A stretch of DNA of 64,000 bases from an uncultured Caulobacterales bacterium (GTDB lineage Bacteria > Pseudomonadota > Alphaproteobacteria > Caulobacterales > Caulobacteraceae): contig CAIMFV010000047.1 of NCBI GenBank assembly GCA_903840435.1, positions 1-64,000 on the forward strand. Reading direction: 5' to 3'. A model generated the notes under the pieces. It was not told where the DNA came from. It did no database searches and was given only the letters and a program-made list of their open reading frames with translations. Shown here one piece after another: positions 17,691 to 27,164 of this stretch. Positions within the stretch are counted from its first letter, which is position 1. Each line of letters opens with the position of its first letter. A program made the translations under genes and the position numbers.

Positions 17691-19076
17691 TTAGGCGGCG
17701 TAATAGCCAGACCCTTGAGGTGCAGGGACGGAGACGCCAGCTTCGGAATACTCCTTCAACTTGTTGCGCAGCGTGCGGATCGATATGCCCAGAATATTGG
17801 CGGCGTGGGTGCGGTTGCCCAAACAGTGCGACAAGGTGTCGAGGATCAGTTGCTGTTCAACCTGAGCGACTGTCTGTCCGACGAGGCCGCGTAAATTGAG
17901 GTCGCCTTCCGCCACGGCAAAGGCTGCCCGGTGGGCGGCTTCCGAGGCCAGATCGGCGCTCAAAAGATTAAGCGGTTGCCCGTCAGGAAGCCGTACCGCC
18001 GCTTCCTCGATCTCGGGCCCGACCGAAAGCAGGACCGCCCGGTGCATGGCGTTTTCAAGCTCGCGAACATTGCCGGGCCAGCTGTGGGAAACAAGCCGCC
18101 GCCGCGCGGTTTCCGATAGCGCCCGCTCCGGCAGGCCATTGGAGGCCGCGTATTTGCGGATGAAATGTTCGGCCAGCGCAATGATGTCGGCGGGACGCTC
18201 GCGCAGGGCGGGCAGCTTCAAATTGACGACATTGAGGCGGTAGAGCAGGTCTTCGCGGAAGGTATTTTCGCGTACCGCTTGGGCGAGATCGCGATTGGAT
18301 GTGGCAAGCACGCGAATATTGACCTTGACCGGCTTTTGACCGCCAACCCGGTCGATTTCGCGTTCCTGCAGGGCGCGCAGCAGCTTGGCCTGCAAACGCG
18401 CGTCCATTTCCGAGATTTCATCGAGCAACAAGGTGCCGCCATCGGCCTCTTCAAACTTGCCGATCCGTCGCGCCACGGCACCGGTAAAGGCGCCCTTCTC
18501 ATGGCCAAACAGTTCCGATTCCAAGAGGTTGTCGGGGATGGCGGCGCAATTGACCGAGATGAACGGCTTTTCCGCTCGGCGCGACTTTTGGTGCACATAG
18601 CGCGCCATCACCTCTTTACCGACGCCGCTCTCGCCGGTGATCAGAATAGAGGCGTCTGACGCTGCCACCTGATCGGCGAGTTTGATCACCGCTTCCATTG
18701 CCGGATCGCGGGTGATGGGCGCGCGCTGGTCCTGAGCCACCGCCGCCAAGACCGCTGCGATCAGCTCCAGATCGGGCGGCAGGGGGATAAATTCCTTGGC
18801 GCCTGCACGAATGGCATCGGCCGCGCGCCGCGGATCCGCACCCACCCCGCAAGCCACCACCGGACAGAAGATCCGCTCGGCCGTATTGGCTGCGATCAGA
18901 TCGGAGATGGCCAGCTCATAGTCGACCATCATCAGGTCGGCGCCTTGGCCCGCGCGCAGGGCTTGCGTCGCCGCAGCAATGGTTTCGACGTGCGCCACCT
19001 TGGCGCCCGTTTGCATGGCCATCTTAACTGCGGCGGCGAGCTGGCCGTTCAGTCGGCCGACGACTAAGAGTCGCAT
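17691..19076 (-). CDS. flbD: Sigma-54-dependent flagellar regulator FlbD
   Basis: 461 residues: a receiver-like domain (1-110), an AAA+ sigma-54 interaction domain with Walker A GESGVGKE at 148-155 and GAFTGA at 195-200, and a Fis-type helix-turn-helix at the C-terminus ([17 protein letters not shown]). Asp52 aligns with a phosphoacceptor, but the acidic pair expected near residues 8-9 is absent (VVGRLN), as in Caulobacter FlbD, which is controlled with FliX. FlbD activates late flagellar sigma-54 promoters and represses fliF. Likely targets here are the two sigma-54 promoters between fliK and flgK. GAGGAGA precedes the ATG. Confidence 0.95.
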   Translation of the reverse strand: MRLLVVGRLNGQLAAAVKMAMQTGAKVAHVETIAAATQALRAGQGADLMMVDYELAISDLIAANTAERIFCPVVACGVGADPRRAADAIRAGAKEFIPLPPDLELIAAVLAAVAQDQRAPITRDPAMEAVIKLADQVAASDASILITGESGVGKEVMARYVHQKSRRAEKPFISVNCAAIPDNLLESELFGHEKGAFTGAVARRIGKFEEADGGTLLLDEISEMDARLQAKLLRALQEREIDRVGGQKPVKVNIRVLATSNRDLAQAVRENTFREDLLYRLNVVNLKLPALRERPADIIALAEHFIRKYAASNGLPERALSETARRRLVSHSWPGNVRELENAMHRAVLLSVGPEIEEAAVRLPDGQPLNLLSADLASEAAHRAAFAVAEGDLNLRGLVGQTVAQVEQQLILDTLSHCLGNRTHAANILGISIRTLRNKLKEYSEAGVSVPAPQGSGYYAA

Positions 19077-19119
19077 GGTTTATCGTCTCCTCATGGGAAG
19101 GCGGTCGTCGAAAGCCCGA

Positions 19120-19452
19120 TCAGGCGTTCGCGTCCCCGTCCTTGATGATTTCCGTCATGGTTACGCCCAACCGCTCATCGACGACGACGACTTCGCCGCG
19201 CGCCACAAGTCGGTTGTTTACATAGATGTCGATGGCTTCGCCGACCTTGCGGTCCAGCTCCAGCACGCTGCCGTGGGTCAGTTTCAACAGTTCTGAAACC
19301 GACAGTTGGGTCTTGCCGATCACTGCCGAGATTTGCACCGGTACGTCAAAGACGGGCGCTAGGTCCTGGGCGGTCTTTTCCTCGATCTCCTCGCCGTGCA
19401 GCGACGGCGGGTTGGCTTCGAAGGCCTGCAAATTTAGGGTTTCGTCGCTCAT
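19120..19452 (-). CDS. fliN: Flagellar motor switch protein FliN
   Basis: 110 residues. The C-terminal ~75 residues form the SpoA domain (VPVQISAVIGKTQLSVSELL, GSVLELDR, VNNRLVARGEVVVVDERLGV). FliN builds the bottom of the C-ring on the cytoplasmic face of the motor and helps dock FliH-carried export cargo. The N-terminal 30 residues are acidic and poorly conserved, as usual. Its start overlaps the fliH stop in an ATGA arrangement, indicating translational coupling. FliM is not encoded here; in Caulobacter it is also elsewhere. Confidence 0.95.
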   Translation of the reverse strand: MSDETLNLQAFEANPPSLHGEEIEEKTAQDLAPVFDVPVQISAVIGKTQLSVSELLKLTHGSVLELDRKVGEAIDIYVNNRLVARGEVVVVDERLGVTMTEIIKDGDANA

Positions 19453-20120
19453 GGCGCTTGTTCCGGTTCGAGACCAAGGGGTTCGGCGTGATGGCTGTCG
19501 GCGGTAATGGCGGCGGCAAGGGCGTCTGTGACAGCACGTTCGGCTGAGGCCGGGTCAAAGCGCGCGCGCCCATCGCCCCAGTCAAAACTAAAGCCAGCCT
19601 GTGGAAGCTCGGGGTCCGCGCGCACCAAAAGTTGCCCAGCAAAGCCAAGATGGTCGGCAAGGGCCGTCAGTCGTGCCTCAACCCGCGCCAATTGCTCGGG
19701 CGCAACCCGGATCATCAGGCGCGGTTCACTTGAGATTTCCGTGGCAAGGCTGTGGAGCGCGGCCTCAACCGGCGCCGTGGGGAACTGGTCGAGGGCTGAG
19801 GCGGCGATTTTGCGTGCACAAATGAGGGCAAGCTCAGCACTGGCGGCCCGGTGGTCATGAGCCACCTTGGTCAAGGTTGAGAGCGCGCGCCGGGCGGTTT
19901 CGGCCAGGTCGGCCAGGCTGACGCTGATGGCCTGTTCGGCGGCGGCTTGCGCGGCTTGGGCTTGTGCCACGGCAGACGCCTCGCCCTCTGCGAAGGCCTG
20001 TTGGCGCACCACCTCGACCTCTTCGATCGAATAGGCGCGTTTCAAGCGCGGGGCCTCGATCACCCGACCCTGGTCGAACACCGTATCGAACAGAAACTTT
20101 TTCGGGGCGGCTTGGGTCAT
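19449..20120 (-). CDS. fliH: Flagellar assembly protein FliH (FlbE)
   Basis: 223 residues, the FliH counterpart called FlbE in Caulobacter, assigned from position between fliG and fliN and from composition. An N-terminal KFLFDTVFDQG segment precedes a long alanine- and glutamate-rich helix (~45-110), then a C-terminal domain with GFSFDWGDGRARFDP. FliH binds and restrains the export ATPase FliI and delivers it to the C-ring via FliN. Sequence conservation in this family is low. It begins 1 bp after the fliG stop and ends overlapping fliN, so it is tightly coupled within the operon. Confidence 0.88.
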   Translation of the reverse strand: MTQAAPKKFLFDTVFDQGRVIEAPRLKRAYSIEEVEVVRQQAFAEGEASAVAQAQAAQAAAEQAISVSLADLAETARRALSTLTKVAHDHRAASAELALICARKIAASALDQFPTAPVEAALHSLATEISSEPRLMIRVAPEQLARVEARLTALADHLGFAGQLLVRADPELPQAGFSFDWGDGRARFDPASAERAVTDALAAAITADSHHAEPLGLEPEQAP

Positions 20121-20121
20121 G

Positions 20122-21153
20122 TCAGTAGATCAACTCGTCGTCGCCGCCGGAGCCCGCCAGCATGATCTCGCCCTTGGCGGCGAGGTCCTTGGCGACTTGA
20201 ACCATGGCCATCTGCGCCTGATCGACGTCCTTCAGCCGGACAGGCCCCATGCTTTCCATGTCCTCGCGCATGATCTTGGCGGCACGTTCGCTCATGTTGG
20301 AGAAGAACATTTCGCGCAGCGAGTCTGAGGCGCCCTTGAGCGCCATGCCCAGCTGATCCTTCTCGACCGCGCGCAACAGGGTCTGAACCCCACCTGGATC
20401 CAGTTTGGAAAGATCCTCAAAGACGAACATCAGCGCTCGGATGCGTTCGGCGGATTCACGGTTCCGCTCTTCGAGGGCGGCGATAAAGCGGCTTTCGGTC
20501 TGCCGGTCGAAATTGTTGAAAATGTCGGCCATCATTTCGTGGCTGTCGCGTTTGGAGGTGCGCGCCAGGTTCGACATGAATTCGGTGCGCAGGGTCTGCT
20601 CGATCTTATCGAGAATATCGCGCTGCACCGGTTCCATGCGCAGCATGCGGGTGACACATTCAAGCGCGAAGTCTTCGGGGAGGGAGCCCAGCACGCGCGA
20701 GGCGTGCTCCGGCTTGATCTTGGACAGCACCACGGCGACGGTTTGCGGGTATTCGTTCTTCAAATAGTTGGCGAGCACCGCCTCGTTCACATTGCCGAGC
20801 TTGTCCCACATGGTCCGGCCGGCCGGACCCCGGATTTCCTCCATCAGGAGGTCGACCTTTTCCACCGGCAAGAAGGCGGACAACAGGCGCTGAGTTTGTT
20901 CGAACGACCCCATAATGGCGCCGGTCGAGGACATGCCCGAGACAAATTCAACCAGAAGGGATTCCACCACGGTGGAAGAGACCGTGCCCAGGGAGGACAT
21001 GGCCTGCGAAATTTCCTTGATCTCCTCGTCGTCGAGGTTTTCCCACAGGCCCGCATGGTCTTCGCCGAGCGCCAGCAGGACCACAGCCGCCTTCTCTACC
21101 CCGGACAATTTCGACGGGTCGTCGATCGCTTTTTTTCGTGCTGCGAGCGCCAT
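20122..21153 (-). CDS. fliG: Flagellar motor switch protein FliG
   Basis: 343 residues, normal length. The N-terminal domain (from ~15: [19 protein letters not shown]) binds FliF; the middle domain has the EHPQ-like region ([24 protein letters not shown]); the C-terminal domain carries the charged torque helix ([38 protein letters not shown]) that meets the stator. It sits on the cytoplasmic face of the MS ring. The ATG overlaps the fliF stop by one base (TAATG), which couples translation and suits fixed FliF:FliG stoichiometry. Confidence 0.97.
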   Translation of the reverse strand: MALAARKKAIDDPSKLSGVEKAAVVLLALGEDHAGLWENLDDEEIKEISQAMSSLGTVSSTVVESLLVEFVSGMSSTGAIMGSFEQTQRLLSAFLPVEKVDLLMEEIRGPAGRTMWDKLGNVNEAVLANYLKNEYPQTVAVVLSKIKPEHASRVLGSLPEDFALECVTRMLRMEPVQRDILDKIEQTLRTEFMSNLARTSKRDSHEMMADIFNNFDRQTESRFIAALEERNRESAERIRALMFVFEDLSKLDPGGVQTLLRAVEKDQLGMALKGASDSLREMFFSNMSERAAKIMREDMESMGPVRLKDVDQAQMAMVQVAKDLAAKGEIMLAGSGGDDELIY

Positions 21154-22757
21154 TAGCTATCATGCAACCAGCTGCGGAGGATCGAGACCGATTCCTCGGG
21201 ATGATTTTCAATGAATTCAGACACTTTCTTCACCGAGGAGGCGCGGACCTGGCCCTCGATCTTGGCGATGTCGATCTTCTGATCAAATTCTGCGCCTTGT
21301 TGCGGCAGAGCGACCATGGCGCCGGAACTGTCCATGGCCATGGTAGCGCTGGAGCCGTCGGGCATCAGCAGGGTTTGGCCAACCTGGATCTCGGCGCTGG
21401 CCGGGCGAACCATGGGGCGGACCACAAAGAAGATCAGCAACAAGGTCACCACCACCATGACCGCCAATTGGGCGATCCGCAGTGCGTCATCCTTGTCAAT
21501 ATTGAAGCCTGAGCCCGCCGCTTGCGCATCAGCCGGGCGTTCAAACTGCACATTGACCACTTGGACCTGATCGCCGCGCTTTTCATCATATCCGATCGCG
21601 GCCCGCACCAAGGTGTCGATCCGTCGCATTTCCTCGGCGGAGCGCGGGGTATAGGCGCCGGGCTTGCCGCCGGTTGTCGGCGCGGTCACGCCGTCGACGG
21701 CTACCGATACAGACAGCTTCTTCAGCGCGCCGGGCTCCTGCACCACAGTTTTGACCGACTTTGAGATTTCGTAATTGGTGGTCTCTTCGCTCTTATTGCT
21801 GGCAGCGCTTTGGTTTTGGCTGCCGGAGCTGGCGGTCTGGCCGGGCAGGTTCTGCGACGCCGACACGCCCCCGGTTCCTAAAGGCTTGTCTTCTTTACTG
21901 GAGTCCGAGCCCGTCGAGGTGGAGCGGATCACCTGGCCATCGGGGTCATATTTTTCCTCCTGGGTCGTCACCCGGCTCTGGTCGACATCGGCGCTGACCG
22001 TGACCCGCGCCTTGCCCGGGCCCACCACGCCTTCAACCAGATCTTTGACCTGACGCCTGATCTTCTCTTCCATGTCGCCGCGCTCGGATGCGACGGCCCC
22101 GCCCGCCGAGCCCGGATCGTCGACGCCCGCTAAGAGGGCGCCCGTTTGGTCGGTAATGGCGACACGTTCAGGCTTGAGATTGGGCGTGGCCGCGGCGACC
22201 AAATTCCGGATGGCGCGCACCTGATCACCGGTGAGCTTGCGCCCCTCAATCATAACAGAGGCCGAAGGCTGGTCGTCTTCTTGCTCAAACAGGGCGTGTT
22301 TGGGCAGGTTGAGCAGCACCTTGGCCTGGGTGACGCCTTGGATAGAGCGGATGGTGCGGGCCAACTCGCCCTCAGCGGCGCGCTTGGCATTGATATTCTG
22401 GACGAAATCCGTCTGACCGAGGGCAGGCGCGGAATCAAAAATTTCATACCCGACCGAGCCTGAGGTCGGCAGGCCTTTTGACGAGAGCATCAGCCGCGCC
22501 TGGGCCACCTTATCGCGCTCAACCATGATCGAGCCGCCGTCACCCTTGACCTCGTACTTAATCCCGGCCTGATCGAGCGCCTGGGTGATCTGGGAGGATT
22601 CTTTCAGGTCGAGATTGGAATAGAGCAAGGATTTGGTGTCGCCGCCGACATGGGTCATCAGCATGACGAGCACGGCGATCAGGCCAAAGGCCGAGCCCAT
22701 GATCGCTGCAATGCGCCCAAATCCAAAGCGTTCTAGCGCTTCGATCAGCCCCTTCAC
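21153..22757 (-). CDS. fliF: Flagellar MS-ring protein FliF
   Basis: 534 residues. Two membrane helices bracket a large periplasmic region: one at ~16-37 and one at ~430-450 ([20 protein letters not shown]). Ring-building motifs are visible ([42 protein letters not shown]). The cytosolic tail binds FliG. FliF forms the MS ring on which the rest of the basal body assembles. The start is GTG with a GGGAAAGGGG ribosome site. As first gene of the operon it probably has its own promoter in 22758-22904, where a CtrA-like box lies at 22827-22841, as at the Caulobacter fliF promoter. Confidence 0.97.
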   Translation of the reverse strand: MKGLIEALERFGFGRIAAIMGSAFGLIAVLVMLMTHVGGDTKSLLYSNLDLKESSQITQALDQAGIKYEVKGDGGSIMVERDKVAQARLMLSSKGLPTSGSVGYEIFDSAPALGQTDFVQNINAKRAAEGELARTIRSIQGVTQAKVLLNLPKHALFEQEDDQPSASVMIEGRKLTGDQVRAIRNLVAAATPNLKPERVAITDQTGALLAGVDDPGSAGGAVASERGDMEEKIRRQVKDLVEGVVGPGKARVTVSADVDQSRVTTQEEKYDPDGQVIRSTSTGSDSSKEDKPLGTGGVSASQNLPGQTASSGSQNQSAASNKSEETTNYEISKSVKTVVQEPGALKKLSVSVAVDGVTAPTTGGKPGAYTPRSAEEMRRIDTLVRAAIGYDEKRGDQVQVVNVQFERPADAQAAGSGFNIDKDDALRIAQLAVMVVVTLLLIFFVVRPMVRPASAEIQVGQTLLMPDGSSATMAMDSSGAMVALPQQGAEFDQKIDIAKIEGQVRASSVKKVSEFIENHPEESVSILRSWLHDS

Positions 22758-22826
22758 TCACGACCCCTTTCCCCGATTCGCGCATAGGGCGCGATCGCCA
22801 CTAGGCAGGAATTACCGGGTGTTTAG

Positions 22827-22841
22827 TAAACGGGATATTAA
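22827..22841 (-). promoter_or_regulatory. CtrA-like box upstream of fliF
   Basis: Read on the minus strand the sequence is TTAA, seven bases, TTTA, one mismatch from the CtrA consensus TTAA-N7-TTAA. It lies about 70-84 bases before the fliF GTG, in an otherwise empty 233 bp gap. Caulobacter fliF is a CtrA-activated class II promoter, so the position fits. With only eight defined bases, chance occurrence is possible. Confidence 0.45.
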
Positions 22842-22904
22842 GAGGCTGGCCTAATGGGCTCTTTTCTTAAGGCTTTGTGCGCTTCTGTCGCGGGGCAAAA
22901 TCGT

Positions 22905-22947
22905 TAAAAAACGCCAAAAGCGCCCCGCCGGAGAGGGCGGGACGCTT
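22905..22947 (-). terminator. Rho-independent terminator downstream of sciP
   Basis: On the minus strand a 12 bp stem (AAGCGTCCCGCC with GGCGGGGCGCTT, one G-T pair) has a six-base loop at 22930-22935 and is followed by TTGGCGTTTTTT. The stem arms are 22918-22929 and 22936-22947. It sits 44 bp after the sciP stop and should separate sciP from the fliF operon. Confidence 0.85.
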
Positions 22948-22990
22948 CTGAGCGCGAAATCGCACTTCATAGCCTTGCGTTAAGGCTGAT

Positions 22991-23275
22991 TTATTCTCGG
23001 TACTGCTGGATCCGCGTTGTACGCAGTCCGGCCAGTCCGTGTTTGTCGATCGCTTGTTGCCAAGCCCCGAACTCTTCATTGGTGAGCTTGTAGCGCTCAC
23101 AGGCGTCATCGAAGCTCAAAAGGCCTCCGCGAACCGCAGCCACCACTTCCGCCTTGCGCCGGATCACCCATCGCTGGGTATTGACCGGAGGTAGGTCGGA
23201 AAGCGTTAGGGGCGCTCCCGTTGGACCGATTACGAACCTCTCGCCCTTATTGTTTAGGCGTTGTTGCTGCAACAT
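22991..23275 (-). CDS. sciP: CtrA inhibitor SciP (DUF1153)
   Basis: 94 residues containing the DUF1153 fold: GPTGAPLTLSDLPP, NTQRWVIRRKAEVVAAVRGGLLS, then a helix-turn-helix-like ACERYKLTNEEFGAWQ and LRTTRIQQYR. In Caulobacter this small protein binds CtrA and stops it from activating its promoters in swarmer cells; its gene also lies next to fliF. The ~12 N-terminal residues before the conserved start vary between species. A terminator follows it, and two CtrA-like boxes lie upstream, consistent with the known feedback in which CtrA activates sciP. Confidence 0.93.
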   Translation of the reverse strand: MLQQQRLNNKGERFVIGPTGAPLTLSDLPPVNTQRWVIRRKAEVVAAVRGGLLSFDDACERYKLTNEEFGAWQQAIDKHGLAGLRTTRIQQYRE

Positions 23276-23325
23276 GGAATTTAGGCCTTCCCATCACCAC
23301 AGGATGGCAGAATAACGGAAACGCC

Positions 23326-23364
23326 ATAAAATTCATTTAATTCCGATAGTAAACAAGAAGTAAA
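23326..23364 (-). promoter_or_regulatory. Paired CtrA-like boxes upstream of sciP
   Basis: Two candidate sites on the minus strand: TTAA-N7-TTAT at 23326-23340 (one mismatch to TTAA-N7-TTAA) and TTTA-N7-TTTA at 23350-23364 (two mismatches). They lie 51-89 bases before the sciP ATG. Caulobacter sciP depends on CtrA, which makes these plausible, but each motif alone is weak. Confidence 0.4.
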
Positions 23365-23438
23365 CATTGGCGCTCCATATGGTATACCAGAGATTATCAA
23401 GGAGATAATCAGGAACTGTTCGCCCGTAAAACCTATTA

Positions 23439-24908
23439 CTATCTGACAACATCTAAGAGTTGTTGAACCATTTGGTCTGCCGTGGTGATAACTTTTGAGC
23501 AGGCAGAGTAGGCTCTTTGGGTGATGATCAGACTTGAGAACTCCGAAGACAGGTCGACTGTTGAAGCTTCAAGTGTTGAGGGGTCGATTTTACCGGCACC
23601 GCCATTGCCAGCTTGGAGGATGCTGTAATTGCCGCTCTGCAAGGTTTGTTGGTAGGCGTTGCCGGAAACGGCTTGCAAACCGTCGGGATCAGAAAAAGTT
23701 GCCAGCGCGGCCTGGGCAATATTGCGCGATACGCCATTGTCATAGTTGGCGGTCAAAACGCCGCTGCTGTCGACCGTGACACTGGAGAGGTTGCCAAACG
23801 AGGTGCCGTTGGTCGTCAGCTGTTGGACGGCCGAGGAACTGGCTTCCTGGGTGATGTTGGTTAAGCCGAATTGGATGGTCTGCGCCGCAACGCCGAGGCT
23901 CGAGGCCCAACTGACTGAGGTTGGCACCGTGGCGCTCGAGGCCGGAGAGGCGCCAATGGTTAGACTAATCGGCGACGTGCCGGAAATGGGCGTCGCCGTC
24001 GACCCGCCCAGGGTGAGGCTGGAATTGGTCGGATCATAGGCGCCTTGATTGGTGAAGGCGAGCTTGCCATAGGCGATTTGACCATTTGAAACGCCGGCGA
24101 CATCGGTAGTCGTGGGGTCGACAATTTCAGTGTACCACTGGTTCGGGGTCGAGGACTTCAACAAGTCGATTTGCAGATCGTGTTGTCCACCCAAACTGTC
24201 TGAGACCGGAACGGTGATGGTAAAGTCGGGTTTGACGCCCGTGCCGGTCGCGGCGTTGTAAGCGGCCATACTATTGGTCGCTGGATTATAGGCTCCCCCA
24301 CCAACGGGGGTCGTCCCCGCCGCGATTGCAGCGGCGCTTTCGGTGGTCGCCGCATTGATATTGGCATTGATGCCGACCAACGTCGTCGGCGCGACCGAGC
24401 CTTGGTTGGCGCTGACATTGATCGGGCTCAAGCCGGTGACACTGGTATTGGTGGTGACGATGACGCCATCGGCATTGGCGGGCCAGCCGAGGAGATAATC
24501 GCCCGCCGTATTGACCAGATAACCCGACGCATTGGCGGTGAACGATCCGGCGCGGGTAAAGAGGGTCGGATTGGTATTGGCGACCGACGAGGAGGCTGAC
24601 GTCGAGCTCAACTTGCTTTGCACGACAAAGAAGCCATTGCCCGATATGGCCATATCAGTGTTATTCGAGGTTTGGTTCATCTGGCCCTGTTGGCTGACCA
24701 AGGCCTTGGCCACGGCAGCAACCCCGCCACCGGAATTCTGAGCCGGATTGGCGCCACCCCCTCCAGTGACAAAGGTTTCGAAGGCGGTTTCCGTGGTTTT
24801 GAAGCCAACCGTGTTCGAATTGGCGATATTGTTAGATATCGCAGTGACGGCGGATTCGTTGGCGGAAAGACCGCTGACGCCCGATGCAAGTGCACTATTG
24901 ATGCTCAT
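23439..24908 (-). CDS. flgE: Flagellar hook protein FlgE
   Basis: 489 residues. The N-terminus has the rod/hook/HAP signature (ALASGVSGLSANESAVTAISNNIANSNTVGFK), followed by the FlgE-type segment QQGQMNQTSNNTDMAISGNGFFVV. The middle is a serine/threonine-rich surface domain. The C-terminus ends with LSSEFSSLIITQRAYSACSKVITTADQMVQQLLDVVR. FlgE polymerises into the curved hook outside the cell after export by the type III apparatus; there is no cleaved signal peptide. It is the last gene of the fliK-flgD-flgE operon, 32 bp after flgD. Confidence 0.95.
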   Translation of the reverse strand: MSINSALASGVSGLSANESAVTAISNNIANSNTVGFKTTETAFETFVTGGGGANPAQNSGGGVAAVAKALVSQQGQMNQTSNNTDMAISGNGFFVVQSKLSSTSASSSVANTNPTLFTRAGSFTANASGYLVNTAGDYLLGWPANADGVIVTTNTSVTGLSPINVSANQGSVAPTTLVGINANINAATTESAAAIAAGTTPVGGGAYNPATNSMAAYNAATGTGVKPDFTITVPVSDSLGGQHDLQIDLLKSSTPNQWYTEIVDPTTTDVAGVSNGQIAYGKLAFTNQGAYDPTNSSLTLGGSTATPISGTSPISLTIGASPASSATVPTSVSWASSLGVAAQTIQFGLTNITQEASSSAVQQLTTNGTSFGNLSSVTVDSSGVLTANYDNGVSRNIAQAALATFSDPDGLQAVSGNAYQQTLQSGNYSILQAGNGGAGKIDPSTLEASTVDLSSEFSSLIITQRAYSACSKVITTADQMVQQLLDVVR

Positions 24909-24940
24909 GAAACAAACCCTCTAGGCGGTTGGCCTAAGTC

Positions 24941-25618
24941 CTAGGATGACACGGAGATGAGGTTGGCGATTGGGGCGGACGCGCCGCCGATATTGACCAG
25001 TGTTTGACCGGACGAATTTTGCGCGACGCCGGTGACCACGCCGGTAATCTGAGGATTTGCCGAGACGGACCCACCGTTGGCATCGGTCGCCGTCAGGCTG
25101 ACAGTGTAGGTTCCGCCGTCTGGGAGCTTGACCCCTTTGGAATCGTTGCCGTTCCAGGTGAGGGTGTTGACGCCAGAGGAGAGACTGGTCAGCGGGCCCG
25201 TCCACACCACGGTTCCTGCGGAATTGCTGATGGTCGCCGTGCCCTTGGTGGCGTTGGGACCGAGCGTGTACTGCCAACTCGCCTGACCGCCGGACAGGGT
25301 GTTTGACGCGGTCGAAAGCGTTGCGGTCTTGCCAATCAGATTGACCGATGGTGACAGGCCCTGTCCGCCTGAGGATTGATTGACCAGTTGCTGGAGAAGT
25401 TGGTTCGACAACAGCTGTTGCTGGACGCCGGTCATTTGGACCAATTGTTGGGTGAAGGCGTTGGTGTCGAGCGGGCTGGTCGGGTCTTGGTTTTTCAACT
25501 GCGTGGTCAACAGGGTCAGGAAGGTCGAATAGCTTGTATTGAGCGAGCTTTGACCGGAGGCCAGATTCGCAGCCGTCGATGAACTGGCGCTTGAGGTATT
25601 GGTGGCAACTGTGGTCAT
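24941..25618 (-). CDS. flgD: Flagellar hook assembly (capping) protein FlgD
   Basis: 225 residues from the ATG at 25618, which has GAGGATCG upstream and lies 11 bp after the fliK stop; the open frame continues further upstream without support. The N-terminal motif FLTLLTTQLKNQDPTSPLDTNAFTQQLVQMTGVQQQL is diagnostic. The C-terminal part carries the Tudor/FlgD-Ig-like region (GGQASWQYTLG, WNGNDSKGVKLPDGGTYTV). FlgD caps the growing hook to let FlgE subunits add, then is replaced by FlgK. Confidence 0.95.
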   Translation of the reverse strand: MTTVATNTSSASSSTAANLASGQSSLNTSYSTFLTLLTTQLKNQDPTSPLDTNAFTQQLVQMTGVQQQLLSNQLLQQLVNQSSGGQGLSPSVNLIGKTATLSTASNTLSGGQASWQYTLGPNATKGTATISNSAGTVVWTGPLTSLSSGVNTLTWNGNDSKGVKLPDGGTYTVSLTATDANGGSVSANPQITGVVTGVAQNSSGQTLVNIGGASAPIANLISVSS

Positions 25619-25629
25619 CGGGGCGATCC

Positions 25630-27111
25630 TCAGATCAAAATGTTGAGGCCAGCGGAGCGCGATGCGGTCCAAGCTGCTGCGGGCGCGGTTTCGACGGCGT
25701 CGGAAGCCCGGCTCATCGCTGCGAGCCCAGCTTGCGGATTTCCAGTCTGGCCTTGGGAAGCTTGCTCGAATTGACCGCCATGGGGGTCGGCACCGCCGGA
25801 CGCGGTTTGGAAAGACAGGTCTTCCGGATTGAGGCTTAGGCCGGCATCGGCCAGGGCTTGGCGCAGGGCGTCGGCATGGCTCGATAGGGCTGCGGTCGAT
25901 TCAGCATGTTGGAATGACAAGGTTGCCGATACAGCACCCTTGGCGGTGATCTCGATGGCCACATCGACCTTGCCCAAGCCTTCCGGATTCAAGGTCAGCT
26001 GAAAGCGCGTCGCCGCCCCGTCGAGCTTTTGCACAATCTGGGAAGCCAGCGCGTTGACCGTCTGTGGCGTGGCCGTTGCTAAAAGGGCTGGGGGCGGTGT
26101 TTGCGGCGCGAACTGGGGTTGAAACGGAACGGCGCTCGGATCAGGCGCTAGCGCGGTCGTATCGGCCGCTGCGCCTGTGGCAGGTGCCGATCCATCGGGC
26201 GAGGCGCCACCCTCTTGGTTGGCCGGGCCGCCATTTTTCTCCCCGCCAGCCCCTTGATCTCCGGGGGGAACAGCCGCGACAGCCGTCGGCAGATCCGTGT
26301 GTCCGGCCTGCAGATCCGCCTTGGGTCCGTTGAGGCTGGCGAGGTAGCCGGTCGTGGCCTCGCTGCCCTTGGTGGACTTCGCAGATGAACTTGCCGAGGC
26401 GGGCGTGGCAGGCGACGTTGCACCGGGAGAAGATGTCTGAACCTGTCCCGCCGCCGCCTTATCTGCCGCGAGCGCGTCGGGTGTGACGTCGCCATCAGAA
26501 TCGGCATCAACCGCGAGACCGGTGAGGGCAGGTGAATTGACCGGGGACTGTGCGGGCAGAGCGCTTGTTCCCTTGGCCGCCGCCGCCGGATCAAGGCTCG
26601 CCGGACTTGACGCCACATCATTGGCGGGCGTGAAGGGTGAGGGGGTCGCTTGCGGTCCGCGGAAATCGGCCAAACCTTGGGCAGGAGGCGTAGCCTGGGC
26701 TGCACTTGCAGTCGCCGTGCTGTCTGGTGTCACGCTGTCTGGTGTCACGCTTTCTGGGGCCCCGCTTTCTGGGTCTGCGCTCGCCTGGCCCTGCGCCGAT
26801 TGCGCCTGAGGAGTTTGAGTTTGCGGGGGTTGCGGCGGGACGACCTGCCCCTGGGCGGTTCCGACAGGGTCGGATGGATTGGCGCGTTTCGGGCTTTTTG
26901 CGCTGGCTGCGGACTCCGTCGCGGTTGCTTTCGCCGCCTTAGCGCTTGCCGTTTGGCCCTCTTGTAAAAGGGTCGAGAAGTCGGGCGCATCTGCAGAAGC
27001 CGCCGAACCGCCCTGAGCGGCGGAGTTTGCGATCAGGGCATGACCCGCCCTGGACGCGTGGGTTCGCGCCGCTTGGGAATGGCTCGCCGCTAATGTCGCC
27101 GCAGAGTTCAA
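25630..27111 (-). CDS. fliK: Flagellar hook-length control protein FliK
   Basis: About 493 residues, rich in Ala, Pro, Ser, Thr and Gln through most of its length, as expected of an unfolded molecular ruler. The C-terminal ~100 residues match the hook-length control domain (FQLTLNPEGLGKVDVAIEITAKGAVSATLSF). No ATG is available. A TTG at 27111 has GAGCGAGGAC upstream and sits ~42 bases after the predicted sigma-54 start point. The GTG at 27144 would leave a leader of about 10 bases and no ribosome site. FliK is exported and switches substrate class when the hook is complete. A four-unit 15 bp repeat lies inside it. Confidence 0.88.
   Translation of the reverse strand: MNSAATLAASHSQAARTHASRAGHALIANSAAQGGSAASADAPDFSTLLQEGQTASAKAAKATATESAASAKSPKRANPSDPVGTAQGQVVPPQPPQTQTPQAQSAQGQASADPESGAPESVTPDSVTPDSTATASAAQATPPAQGLADFRGPQATPSPFTPANDVASSPASLDPAAAAKGTSALPAQSPVNSPALTGLAVDADSDGDVTPDALAADKAAAGQVQTSSPGATSPATPASASSSAKSTKGSEATTGYLASLNGPKADLQAGHTDLPTAVAAVPPGDQGAGGEKNGGPANQEGGASPDGSAPATGAAADTTALAPDPSAVPFQPQFAPQTPPPALLATATPQTVNALASQIVQKLDGAATRFQLTLNPEGLGKVDVAIEITAKGAVSATLSFQHAESTAALSSHADALRQALADAGLSLNPEDLSFQTASGGADPHGGQFEQASQGQTGNPQAGLAAMSRASDAVETAPAAAWTASRSAGLNILI
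26720..26779. repeat. Four 15-bp tandem repeats inside fliK
   Basis: Units at 26720-26734 and 26735-26749 are identical (CTGTCTGGTGTCACG); units at 26750-26764 and 26765-26779 are diverged. In the FliK frame they encode the pentapeptides DPES, GAPES, VTPDS, VTPDS-like steps of the Pro-rich ruler region. Copy-number change would stay in frame. Confidence 0.85.
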
Positions 27112-27164
27112 GTTGCGTCCTCGCTCTACCGGGCGTGGAGACACGACCGGTCAGGAGGTTGGAA

